A stretch of 34,368 bases of DNA, from NCBI GenBank assembly GCA_903928915.1, contig CAIYSL010000013.1, forward strand, positions 1 through 34,368, given 5' to 3'. This document shows, one piece after another, positions 8,473-15,735 of this stretch (its first letter is position 1; each line of letters opens with the position of its first letter). The translations under genes and the position numbers were made by a program. Under the pieces are notes generated by a model that saw only the letters and a program-made list of their open reading frames with translations, ran no database searches and had not been told where the DNA came from. Source of the DNA: an uncultured Syntrophobacterales bacterium (GTDB lineage: Bacteria > Desulfobacterota > Syntrophia > Syntrophales > UBA5619).

Positions 8473-9713
8473 GGTGTGGCACGCTCCTTTTCTAGGTAGG
8501 ACGCCAGGCGGTCGACGCAGGCGTCGACAAAGGCCGCGTCGTTGATGTGGGCGTCGATTTCCGTGACCGCGATCCCCGGGCGGAGGTTTTTCTTGAGCGC
8601 CCCGAGGAGGCGCCGGTTCCCCGCGCCGTCGTGCAGCGGTCCGCCCGGGGAGCCGTACACCGACCACCCCCGGAGCGGCACCAGGACGGCCGTCGGGCCG
8701 GCTGCGGCGTTCAGGCGCTCGGCCATAACCGCTCCCACCGCGGCCATTTCGGCCCGGGAGACCTTCACGTTGGCGTTGAAGGGGTTGTGCATGACGATCC
8801 TTCTGCGGCGGAGCCGCGGGGGGATCGACTCCCGGGGGCCGAAGCAGAGATACTCCAGACCTCCCGTGGAGACCACCTGGGGGATGCCCTTTTTCCCCGC
8901 CGCCGTCATTCTGCCGGGGTTGACGGGCTGGTAGACCCCCGCTGCCAGGACCTCCTCGGTCAATTCGTGGGGGGTCAGGTCGAGCACCCCCTGGATCAGG
9001 CCCGCGGCGATCAGGTCCTCCATGGCCGACCCGCCGGCCCCCGAGGCGTGGAAGGCGACTGCCGGGAATCCCCGCTCCTGAAAGGCCTGCACGGCCCGGC
9101 TCGCCGCAGGTTCGGTGTTCCCCAGGGCGGTTACGGCGATGGTCCGCTCGCCCGGTCGGGGGGTGATGCGGGCGCCGTGCTTCGCCATCCCGGCCACGGC
9201 CGCTGCGGCATTGGCCAGGACCGGTCCGGTCACCGGGTTGAGCCCGCCCAGGAAATCGCCCACCGAAAAGACCATCCCGATGTCCCGATCACCCACGTAG
9301 GGGCGGATGTTGCCCGAGGCGATCGTGGAGACGAGGTACTTGGGAAACCCGAAGGGGAGGCAGCGCATCGCCATCGCCGAGACCGCGGTCCCCTGGTTGC
9401 CGCCCAGGCCGATCGCTCCGTCGATCTTCCCCTGGGAAAAAAGAAGGGAAAGGAGCTTACCCGCCCCTTTCCCCATTGCTTCCATGATCCCGTCGCGTCG
9501 TCCGGTCCGGACGAGCTCCGCGAGGTTCCAGCCGCCCAGGCGCGCCACCTCGTCGCTGGCGTGGTCCGCCCGGACGGCGGGCGGACCCAGCGGGCCGATG
9601 TCGATGACCGTCGCCGTACAGCCCAGGGTTTGGAGGAGCCCCTGCATGGCGGCCACCTCCGCACCCTTCGTGTCCAGCGTTGCCAGAATGGCGATGTTGC
9701 ATCTCGGGGTCAT
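8469..9713 (-). CDS. UPF0261 / Tm-1-like ATP-binding domain protein
   Basis: This 414-residue protein belongs to the UPF0261 family, related to the N-terminal half of the plant Tm-1 virus-resistance protein, and has an ATP-binding fold. The start is the ATG at 9713 behind an AGGGAA site. Typical family segments are IAILATLDTKGAE at the N-terminus, the GAIGLGGNQGTA loop, and the C-terminal LVPLRGWSVYGSPGG stretch. Length is normal. No enzymatic reaction is established for the bacterial family. It is the second gene of the operon and overlaps the aldolase start by 4 nt. Because it binds ATP in related proteins and no sugar kinase is present, a role in activating the substrate is an attractive but unproven idea. 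Confidence 0.85.
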   Translation of the reverse strand: MTPRCNIAILATLDTKGAEVAAMQGLLQTLGCTATVIDIGPLGPPAVRADHASDEVARLGGWNLAELVRTGRRDGIMEAMGKGAGKLLSLLFSQGKIDGAIGLGGNQGTAVSAMAMRCLPFGFPKYLVSTIASGNIRPYVGDRDIGMVFSVGDFLGGLNPVTGPVLANAAAAVAGMAKHGARITPRPGERTIAVTALGNTEPAASRAVQAFQERGFPAVAFHASGAGGSAMEDLIAAGLIQGVLDLTPHELTEEVLAAGVYQPVNPGRMTAAGKKGIPQVVSTGGLEYLCFGPRESIPPRLRRRRIVMHNPFNANVKVSRAEMAAVGAVMAERLNAAAGPTAVLVPLRGWSVYGSPGGPLHDGAGNRRLLGALKKNLRPGIAVTEIDAHINDAAFVDACVDRLASYLEKERATP

Positions 9714-9749
9714 GGTTCCCTGCTGCCTTGTGACGCGAGGATCGGGCCG

Positions 9750-10658
9750 TTAGCCTCTCCAGAACCGCCCCGGCCAATCCCGCTTGTTGTCGGCGACCTT
9801 GAACTTGAATTTCTTGACCTCCTCCAGGAAGGCGGCCAGGTGGTTGCCGATCCGCTCGAAGACCGCGTAGCCCTGCTCGACGCTGGAGCGCAGTGGGTTC
9901 CCGATCGTTGCGGTATCCGAGTACTCATGGTGCAGCATCGGGATGAAGATGTTCTCGGAGCCCTGGAACTTGACGGTGTTGGTGCCGTCGCTCTTGGAGA
10001 AGGCCTTGCCCATCCACTTGGGGGCGTGGGCGCGGTCCTGCTTGGCGCGCTCCATGAAGACCGACCCGTCGTAGATCCCCTTGTCCTTCATGTAGGCCAT
10101 GGTGGTGGAGGTTTCCAACTCGCCCGCGTGCCAGCCCGGCGTCTCCTCGGGGGGGCCCGTCATCAGGTCGGCGACGACGGCGCAGTCACGCTCCGTGGGG
10201 GTCTTGTAGTAGGCGCAGAAGCAGCCCGTCTCTGCCCGGAGGGTCCGGAGCGCGTCGCCCTGCGAGCCCATGTTGGTGCCGTGGTGGGAGACGAAGACCA
10301 GCTTGTTGAACCCGGCGAAGATCATGCTGCGCCCGATCGAGTACAGGACCTGGCGGTAGACCTCGGGCGGGAAGGTGACCGTGCCGGTTCCCCAGCCGGG
10401 CTCGCCCATGTGGTGGGAGGAAACGCCGAAGGGGAGCAGCGGCGTGTGCAGCACCTTGGCCTTCTTCGCGGCGAGCTCGACGCTCCCCATCGTGGTGTAG
10501 GAGTCGACCCCCAGGGGCACATGGTGACCGTGCTTCTCCATGGAGCCTACCGGGATCATGACCGTGTCGTTGCCGGCCTTGATGTAGGCGGCGACGTCGG
10601 TCCAGGGGATTTCATTCAGGTCGTACTTCTTCGGGATTGCTTTTGTGGATTTTGCCAT
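9750..10658 (-). CDS. Creatininase-family metal-dependent amidohydrolase
   Basis: This 302-residue protein belongs to the creatininase family, whose members hydrolyse cyclic or linear amides (creatinine, formamidopyrimidines) or modify peptides, using two metal ions. Metal-binding residues are visible in Glu41, His43 and Asp52 of the VGSMEKHGHHVPLGVD region, in the SHHGTN motif where the family usually has HGGN, and in HAGELETS. The ATG at 10658 was chosen for its AAAGGAG site 7 nt upstream. It is the first gene of the operon, 36 bp before the UPF0261 gene, and is preceded by a strong promoter with a LacI-type operator. It probably opens a ring amide, lactam or related bond in the imported compound. 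Confidence 0.88.
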   Translation of the reverse strand: MAKSTKAIPKKYDLNEIPWTDVAAYIKAGNDTVMIPVGSMEKHGHHVPLGVDSYTTMGSVELAAKKAKVLHTPLLPFGVSSHHMGEPGWGTGTVTFPPEVYRQVLYSIGRSMIFAGFNKLVFVSHHGTNMGSQGDALRTLRAETGCFCAYYKTPTERDCAVVADLMTGPPEETPGWHAGELETSTTMAYMKDKGIYDGSVFMERAKQDRAHAPKWMGKAFSKSDGTNTVKFQGSENIFIPMLHHEYSDTATIGNPLRSSVEQGYAVFERIGNHLAAFLEEVKKFKFKVADNKRDWPGRFWRG

Positions 10659-10706
10659 TGTGTTTCTCCTTTCTGATGTAGGTAGTGCGATTCGTTGAGG
10701 GATTAT

Positions 10707-10720
10707 GGTAAACCTTTTCC
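10707..10720. promoter_or_regulatory. LacI-type operator of the catabolic operon
   Basis: The site reads GGTAAACCTTTTCC on the plus strand and is a near-palindrome of the LacI/GalR type. It starts 3 nt downstream of the -10 box of the minus-strand promoter, over the expected transcription start. An almost identical site (13 of 14 bases, inverted) lies at the same place in the regulator's own promoter at 11783-11796. Confidence 0.75.
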
Positions 10721-10723
10721 AAG

Positions 10724-10752
10724 AGCATAATGGGGGGCACCCCATTTGTCAA
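10724..10752 (-). promoter_or_regulatory. Sigma-70 promoter of the creatininase-Tct operon
   Basis: On the minus strand the -35 box is TTGACA (10747-10752), the spacer is exactly 17 bp, and the -10 box is TATGCT (10724-10729). The operator follows at once, so a bound LacI-family protein would block initiation. The promoter lies between the regulator's stop codon and the first operon gene. Confidence 0.8.
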
Positions 10753-10769
10753 CGTCTATTTTATCGACC

Positions 10770-11759
10770 TCAGGCTGTGGATCCCCGCACGAGGAGTTTC
10801 GTGTTGAAAAGCCGCAGCTTCTCGAACATTCCCCCGCCGAGGAGGTCGATCAGCATCCGCATGGCAGCCACGCCGATGTCGTACATCGGGACCTCGACCG
10901 TGGTCAGCGGGGGGTCGAAATACGACCCCGTGGGGACGTTGTCGAACCCCACGACGGACAGGTCTCCCGGGATGCGCAACCCCAGCTCCCGGGCCGCCTT
11001 GATCGCCCCGATCGCCATCTGGTCGTTGGCGCACAGAAGCGCCGTGGGCCGCGGGTCGCCGGCCAGCAGCTCCCGGGCCAGGCGGTAGCCGCTCTCGGGA
11101 CTCCAGGTTCCCCGCCGGACGAGCCGCGGGTCGAAGGCCATCCCGTTCTGGGCGAGGGCATTGCGGTATCCCGTCAGGCGGTCCTCGGCCGTGGTGGAGC
11201 CCTCCGGCCCGGCGATGCACCCGATCAGCCGGCGGCCGAGGCCGATCAGGTGCTGGACGGCCTGGGTCGCCCCGCCCATATTATCCACCATCACCGCGGG
11301 AAAGTCCACTGCGTGGCGACCGACCACCACGACCCGCTCCTTGAGCTCCTTCAGGATCGAGAGGGTCTCGTACTCGTTGATGATCCCGCCGCTGAAGATC
11401 ACCCCGTCGGCCGATTTTTCCCTGAGCAGATAGATGTAGCGGATGATCCGTTCCTGCTTCCGGTCGGTGTTGTGGAGCATGACGGCATAGCCCGCGCCGT
11501 CGGCCGTGTCCTGGATCCCCCGGACGATCTCGGCGTAGTAGGGGTTGGAGATGTCCGGGATGATGATCCCGATGGTCATCGTCTTTTTCATCAGGAGCCC
11601 CTTGGCCAGGGCGTTGGGACGGTAGTCCAGCTCCCGGATCGCGGCCAGGACCTTCTCCCGGGTGGCGGGGTTGACCTTGTGGTCGCTCTCGTTGACCACC
11701 CGCGACACCGTGGCGATCGAGACGTTGGCCTTGAGGGCTACATCGGAGATGTTCGACAT
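10770..11759 (-). CDS. LacI-family transcriptional regulator
   Basis: This 329-residue regulator has the LacI family layout. An N-terminal helix-turn-helix (NISDVALKANVSIATVSRVV, residues of about 3-22) is followed by a hinge segment ending in YRPNALAKGL and by a periplasmic-binding-protein-like sensor domain beginning with GIIIPDISNPYYAEI. The ATG at 11759 was chosen because LacI proteins begin a few residues before the helix-turn-helix; a longer frame from 11798 would run through the operator. It lies immediately upstream of the catabolic operon on the same strand. Matching operators in its own promoter and in the operon promoter point to autoregulation and repression of the pathway, relieved by a pathway compound. 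Confidence 0.92.
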   Translation of the reverse strand: MSNISDVALKANVSIATVSRVVNESDHKVNPATREKVLAAIRELDYRPNALAKGLLMKKTMTIGIIIPDISNPYYAEIVRGIQDTADGAGYAVMLHNTDRKQERIIRYIYLLREKSADGVIFSGGIINEYETLSILKELKERVVVVGRHAVDFPAVMVDNMGGATQAVQHLIGLGRRLIGCIAGPEGSTTAEDRLTGYRNALAQNGMAFDPRLVRRGTWSPESGYRLARELLAGDPRPTALLCANDQMAIGAIKAARELGLRIPGDLSVVGFDNVPTGSYFDPPLTTVEVPMYDIGVAAMRMLIDLLGGGMFEKLRLFNTKLLVRGSTA

Positions 11760-11782
11760 GGGTACCTGCTGTTGTGTAAAAG

Positions 11783-11796
11783 GGAAAAGCTTTACC
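11783..11796. promoter_or_regulatory. LacI-type operator in the regulator's own promoter
   Basis: The plus strand reads GGAAAAGCTTTACC, nearly a perfect palindrome around AGCT. It lies 2 nt downstream of the -10 box at 11799-11804. It differs from the operon operator at 10707-10720 by one base when inverted. Confidence 0.75.
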
Positions 11797-11798
11797 AC

Positions 11799-11827
11799 TG
11801 CATATACCGTTCTCTTGCGCCTGTCAA
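11799..11827 (-). promoter_or_regulatory. Sigma-70 promoter of the LacI-family regulator
   Basis: On the minus strand TTGACA (11822-11827) is followed by a 17-bp spacer and TATGCA (11799-11804). The architecture copies that of the operon promoter, including the operator directly after the -10 box. Confidence 0.75.
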
Positions 11828-11830
11828 CCC

Positions 11831-11858
11831 TTTACAAATGATCGTTTTTCGGTAGGAT
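11831..11858 (+). promoter_or_regulatory. Candidate divergent promoter for the delta-60 lipoprotein gene
   Basis: TTTACA (11831-11836), a 16-bp spacer and TAGGAT (11853-11858) point towards the lipoprotein gene. It lies back to back with the regulator promoter, with only 3 bp between the two -35 boxes. The match to consensus is moderate. Confidence 0.45.
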
Positions 11859-11895
11859 GTGCGAAAGGAGCTGCGGAAGGAACGGGGAGGGAAGC

Positions 11896-13191
11896 ATGCT
11901 GAAACGGATCTTACTATCATTGCTGGCGATTTTGCTTATCGGGTGTTCCGAAAACGATCCGAAAGGGGCGCGGGGGGTGCTCGACCGCTCGTTCAACCCG
12001 CCGGCCGGGTATGCGCTCCATCAGGGCGCTCCGGGCCAGCAGGAGCGGGGGGTGGAGACGGCGCTCCAGCCCGACGGCCGGATCGTGGTGCTGGGCTACC
12101 GCCATAACGGCCTGAACAACGACATCCTCCTGCTCAGGTACAACGCCGACGGCTCTCCCGATACCTCCTTCGGCACGGCCGGGGCGGCGGTGTTCGACGT
12201 GCCCGGCTCGGAAGACGAGAAGGGGTTGGGCCTCGCCCTGCAGGCCGACGGCAAGATCGTGGTGGCGGGGTACGTCCGCATCAACGGGAAACGGGACGCG
12301 CTCGTGGCGCGGTTCACCGCCGCGGGCGGCCTCGACGGGACCTTCGGGATAGGCGGGTACGTGACCTACGCCGGGGCCGGCGACGGCACGGACATCGCCT
12401 TCGGGGTGGTCGTGCAGGGCGACGGCCGGATCGTCGTGGTCGGGGAGGCGCGGCATCAGGACTCCCAGGACGCGCTCCTTCTCCGGTACAACGCGGACGG
12501 CACGCTCGACCGCACCTTCGGGGCCGGCGGGGTGTTTACGTACAACGGCGGGCCGGGCGCGGCGGACAAGGGGTTTGCCGCGGCGATCGCCCCGGACGGC
12601 GGGATCGTGCTCGCCGGGTCGAGCATCGTGGCGGCGAAGGAGGATGCGCTGGTGCTGAAGGTCACGGCCGACGGCAGGCTCGACCCCTCCTTCGGCGCGG
12701 GCGGCGTCGTGAACTACAGCGGTCCGGGCGACGAGTCGGACTACGGAAACGCCGTGGCCCTGGAGCCCGACGGCCGGATCGTGATCGCCGGGGCGTCGAG
12801 CAGGGGCGGCCAGTTCGACATCCTGCTGCTGCGCCTGAGGGCCGACGGGAGGCGCGACGAATCGTTCGCCGGCAGCGGCGCGACGACCTTCGGCCGTCCG
12901 GGCGATTTGTACGATTACGCCTGGGGGCTGGCGATCCAGCCGGACGGGAAGATCCTCCTGGCCGGGGCGACCTCCAACGGCGCCGACAACGACGCGCTGA
13001 TCCTGCGCTACCTGGCCGATGGGACCCTGGACCGGGGGTTTGCCTCCGGCGGCGTGTTCACCTTCGCCGTGCCCGGCAGCCGCGAGGACAGCCTTGCCGC
13101 CTGTGCCCTCGAGCCCGGCGGCCGGATCGTGGCCGCAGGCCATGCCAACGACGGGCAGCGCGACGGGGTTCTCGTCATCCGCGTTCAATAG
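11896..13191 (+). CDS. Delta-60 repeat lipoprotein
   Basis: This 431-residue protein is an exported lipoprotein built from delta-60 repeats (a roughly 55-65 residue beta-propeller-like unit). The ATG at 11896 has a GGGAGGG site and opens a short basic and hydrophobic signal ending in the lipobox LIGC; Ser at +2 fits outer-membrane sorting. About seven repeats follow, each with a core like LQPDGRIVVLG, a middle DALLLRYNADG and an end LDxxFG. Related proteins are found on the surface of deltaproteobacteria and others, but no function is established. It stands alone, divergent from the LacI regulator and followed by a stem-loop. Confidence 0.88.
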   Translation: MLKRILLSLLAILLIGCSENDPKGARGVLDRSFNPPAGYALHQGAPGQQERGVETALQPDGRIVVLGYRHNGLNNDILLLRYNADGSPDTSFGTAGAAVFDVPGSEDEKGLGLALQADGKIVVAGYVRINGKRDALVARFTAAGGLDGTFGIGGYVTYAGAGDGTDIAFGVVVQGDGRIVVVGEARHQDSQDALLLRYNADGTLDRTFGAGGVFTYNGGPGAADKGFAAAIAPDGGIVLAGSSIVAAKEDALVLKVTADGRLDPSFGAGGVVNYSGPGDESDYGNAVALEPDGRIVIAGASSRGGQFDILLLRLRADGRRDESFAGSGATTFGRPGDLYDYAWGLAIQPDGKILLAGATSNGADNDALILRYLADGTLDRGFASGGVFTFAVPGSREDSLAACALEPGGRIVAAGHANDGQRDGVLVIRVQ

Positions 13192-13195
13192 CGCG

Positions 13196-13227
13196 GCGCC
13201 GGGCGACCGGCGGCGGGTCGCCGGCGC
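13196..13227 (+). repeat. GC-rich stem-loop after the delta-60 gene
   Basis: Arms of 12 bp with one bulged G pair 4 nt after the stop codon. There is no T run. It may protect or end the lipoprotein transcript before the receiver-gene promoter at 13245. Confidence 0.5.
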
Positions 13228-13244
13228 GGCGGCGTAGAGGGGGA

Positions 13245-13273
13245 TTGCAATACCGCGCGATCGGGGCTATAGT
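13245..13273 (+). promoter_or_regulatory. Sigma-70-like promoter of the receiver-domain gene
   Basis: TTGCAA (13245-13250), a 17-bp spacer and TATAGT (13268-13273) form a good promoter about 70 bp upstream of the start codon at 13342. Confidence 0.65.
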
Positions 13274-13341
13274 GTCTCCACCCGGGATCTCCGGCGGGGG
13301 GAACTCACCAGCGATTCTTGCAACCGAAAGGGGGACTGCCG

Positions 13342-13791
13342 ATGTCGAACAATCTCGACGTGATCGTTCTCGACGACGACCCGCAGAACTGTGCGGTGAC
13401 CACCGAGCTCCTGGAGGATTTCTACGTCTGGGGCAAGGTCCATTCCTTCACCGATTACCGGAAGGCCCTGACCTACTGTAGGCGGAGGAAAAGCGGGATC
13501 GCCATCTTCGTCCTGGATGTCTACCTGGGAAAGGAGACGGCCTTCGACTTTCTCGACGCCATCGCCGATCGGTACGCCTGGGCCGCCGAGGACACGATCA
13601 TCATCACCGGAAGGGCCAGCGACGACATCGTCAACGTGTGTCTCGCTTCGCACATCACCTACCTCCTCCAAAAGCCCATCAAGGCCTACACGCTGAAGCT
13701 GGCCGTCCGGGCCATCGTGGACAAGTACCTCGTCTTTGCCCGGAGGCTGCTCGACGACGCCCGTTTCGCCAAGCGCGTGGCGGAGATTTAG
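13342..13791 (+). CDS. Stand-alone response regulator receiver protein
   Basis: This 149-residue protein consists of a CheY-like receiver domain with no output domain. The acidic pocket is Asp11-Asp13 in VLDDDP, the phosphorylated residue is Asp59 in FVLDVYLG, the switch residue is Thr89 in IIITG and the conserved lysine is Lys111 in LQKP, so the domain looks fully active. The ATG at 13342 was chosen for its AGGGGGA site. The C-terminus ends in a short helical tail. It is encoded tail to tail with the transporter-kinase fusion, and their stop codons overlap. Its partner kinase is not obvious; a link to the RsbW-like domain encoded opposite is possible from context only. Confidence 0.9.
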   Translation: MSNNLDVIVLDDDPQNCAVTTELLEDFYVWGKVHSFTDYRKALTYCRRRKSGIAIFVLDVYLGKETAFDFLDAIADRYAWAAEDTIIITGRASDDIVNVCLASHITYLLQKPIKAYTLKLAVRAIVDKYLVFARRLLDDARFAKRVAEI

Positions 13792-15503
13792 GCCCCGTTT
13801 TTCATCGTCAAGGTCAATATGTTCCTGTCGTCGCGGCGGGAGTAACGGACTTCGTCGGCGACCTGGCGGATGAGGTGGATCCCCATCCCGCGGAGGGTCG
13901 CATCCTCCAGGAGGGCGCGCGGATCAGGGGCAGCCACGGCCAGGGGGTTGAAGGCGAGCCCCTCGTCGATGACGTCCACGACGAAGGCCGCCCCCTCGTG
14001 CCGCGCCCGGATGACGAGCTGTCCCGCAGAGCGGTAGGGATAGTTGATGCGGTTGACGGCGGCTTCCTCGAGATAGGCGTAGTGGCAGATGTTGACCACC
14101 GCCTCCTCGACTGCCAGCTGGATGCGAGACTGCTTTTCCGGGGAGAGGCCGGCCCGGAGCGCGTGGACGGCGACGAACTCCATGATATCGGGCAGGAACT
14201 CCACACGCGCCGGGAAGGGGTGCTCTTCGATCCCGGCCAGGACCGCGGACCGCTCCGCAGGGGTTCTCCCGGCCGCCGGCTTCGGCATTCGCCTGTCGAA
14301 CCGGATGAGCAGCGAGACGACCAGGGCCGGGACGAACAGGAGGAGGGAGACGAAGAGGGTCTGGGAGTAGCTCCCCGTCTGTTGGCGGATCCAGGCGGCG
14401 ACCAGGGGACCCGCAAGGCCGGCCGCGGCCCAGGCGGTGAGGATGGCCCCGTGGATCGCGGCCAGGTGCTTCGTCCCGAAGAGGTCGCCGATGTAGGCGG
14501 GTATGCAGGCGAAGCCCCCTCCGTAGCAGGTCATAATCGCGAACAGGATTACCTGGAACAGCAGGGCGTCGGGGGTCCGGGGGAGCAGGAAGAAGGCGAG
14601 GATCTGCAGGACGAAGAAGGCGGTGTAGGTGTTGGCCCTGCCGGCGTAGTCGGAAAGGGCGGCCCACCCGATCCTGCCCCCGCCGTTGAACAGGCCCATC
14701 AGCCCGACCATGGCGGCGGCCTGGGCGGGGCTCAGTCCGGCGATCTCCTGGGCCATCGGGGAGGCGACGGAGATGACGGCGATCCCGCAGGTGATGTTGA
14801 TGAACAGCATCAGCCAGAGGCTCGAGAAGCGGCGGGTCCGGAGGGCCTCACCCACCCCGAGGTTCTCTCCGGCCTGAATCACGCGGGCCGAGACCGCCTT
14901 CGGCGTGTACCCGGTGGGCATCCATCCCGGCGGCGGCGGGGCGAGGTACTGGGAGGAGAGGACCATGACGACGAAGTAGACCGCCCCCAGGGTGAAGAAG
15001 GTTCCCGCCAATCCGACCGTGACGACCAGCTTCTGGATGATCGGGCCGGCGATCAGCGATGCGAACCCGAAGCCCATGATCGCCAGTCCGGTGGCCAGCC
15101 CCCGCCTGTCCGGAAACCATTTGACGAGGGTGGATACCGGCGTGATGTAACCCACGCCCAGACCGATCCCGCCCAGGACGCCGTAGCAGACGTATAACAG
15201 CGTGAGCCTCTCCGCGCTCACGGCCAGACCCGAGCCGGCGATCCCCGCGCCGAAGAAGAGCGCAGCCACCGTTCCCGACACCCGGGGACCGTACCGCTCG
15301 ACGAAGGGGCCCAGCAGGGCCGCCGACAACCCCAGAAAGAGGATGGCGATGCTGAACGTGAACTGGGTGTCGCCGAAGCTCCAGCCCGTCCGGTTGACGA
15401 TGGGCTTGATGAAGACGCTCCAGGCATAGACCGAGCCGATGGAGAGATGGATCCCCACGGCGGAGGCGGCGATAAGCCAGCGATTCTTGGGTGCAGAGTG
15501 CAC
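13788..15503 (-). CDS. OFA-type MFS transporter fused to an RsbW-like histidine-kinase-type ATPase domain
   Basis: This 571-residue protein joins two modules. Residues of about 1-410 are a 12-helix major facilitator of the oxalate/formate antiporter (OFA) type, shown by HLSIGSVYAWSVF, the GVLGGIGLGVGYITP segment and the WFPDRRGLATG loop. After a linker, residues of about 426-571 form a HATPase_c_2 domain like SpoIIAB/RsbW: the N-box LAVEEAVVNICHYAY, the G1 box DVIDEGLAF and the G2 box RGMGIHLIRQVADEV are all intact. The GTG at 15503 was chosen because a GGAG site lies 8 nt upstream and OFA proteins start close to KNRW; an ATG at 15614 would add 37 unusual residues. RsbW-like domains phosphorylate or bind antagonist proteins. 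Transport-linked signalling is inferred. Confidence 0.88.
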   Translation of the reverse strand: MHSAPKNRWLIAASAVGIHLSIGSVYAWSVFIKPIVNRTGWSFGDTQFTFSIAILFLGLSAALLGPFVERYGPRVSGTVAALFFGAGIAGSGLAVSAERLTLLYVCYGVLGGIGLGVGYITPVSTLVKWFPDRRGLATGLAIMGFGFASLIAGPIIQKLVVTVGLAGTFFTLGAVYFVVMVLSSQYLAPPPPGWMPTGYTPKAVSARVIQAGENLGVGEALRTRRFSSLWLMLFINITCGIAVISVASPMAQEIAGLSPAQAAAMVGLMGLFNGGGRIGWAALSDYAGRANTYTAFFVLQILAFFLLPRTPDALLFQVILFAIMTCYGGGFACIPAYIGDLFGTKHLAAIHGAILTAWAAAGLAGPLVAAWIRQQTGSYSQTLFVSLLLFVPALVVSLLIRFDRRMPKPAAGRTPAERSAVLAGIEEHPFPARVEFLPDIMEFVAVHALRAGLSPEKQSRIQLAVEEAVVNICHYAYLEEAAVNRINYPYRSAGQLVIRARHEGAAFVVDVIDEGLAFNPLAVAAPDPRALLEDATLRGMGIHLIRQVADEVRYSRRDDRNILTLTMKNGA

Positions 15504-15735
15504 GGTTCGTGCTCCGATTCCAGGTTTTTGCGGGAAGGAGGTCGGCAAACAGGCAGGGACGATACCCGCGCGACGCTGGGCAACCTTCTTGCCACGCGGG
15601 CACGCGATTGTCAAGAGACATTCCCTCCCGATCTCCTTACGACAACTCCCCCTGTCCCCCGGGGCGCTGCTGTGTTACGCTGAAGGGCATGAGGAAACCG
15701 TCGACGGAAGGAAAGGCCGGGGGGAGAGGGGCGGC

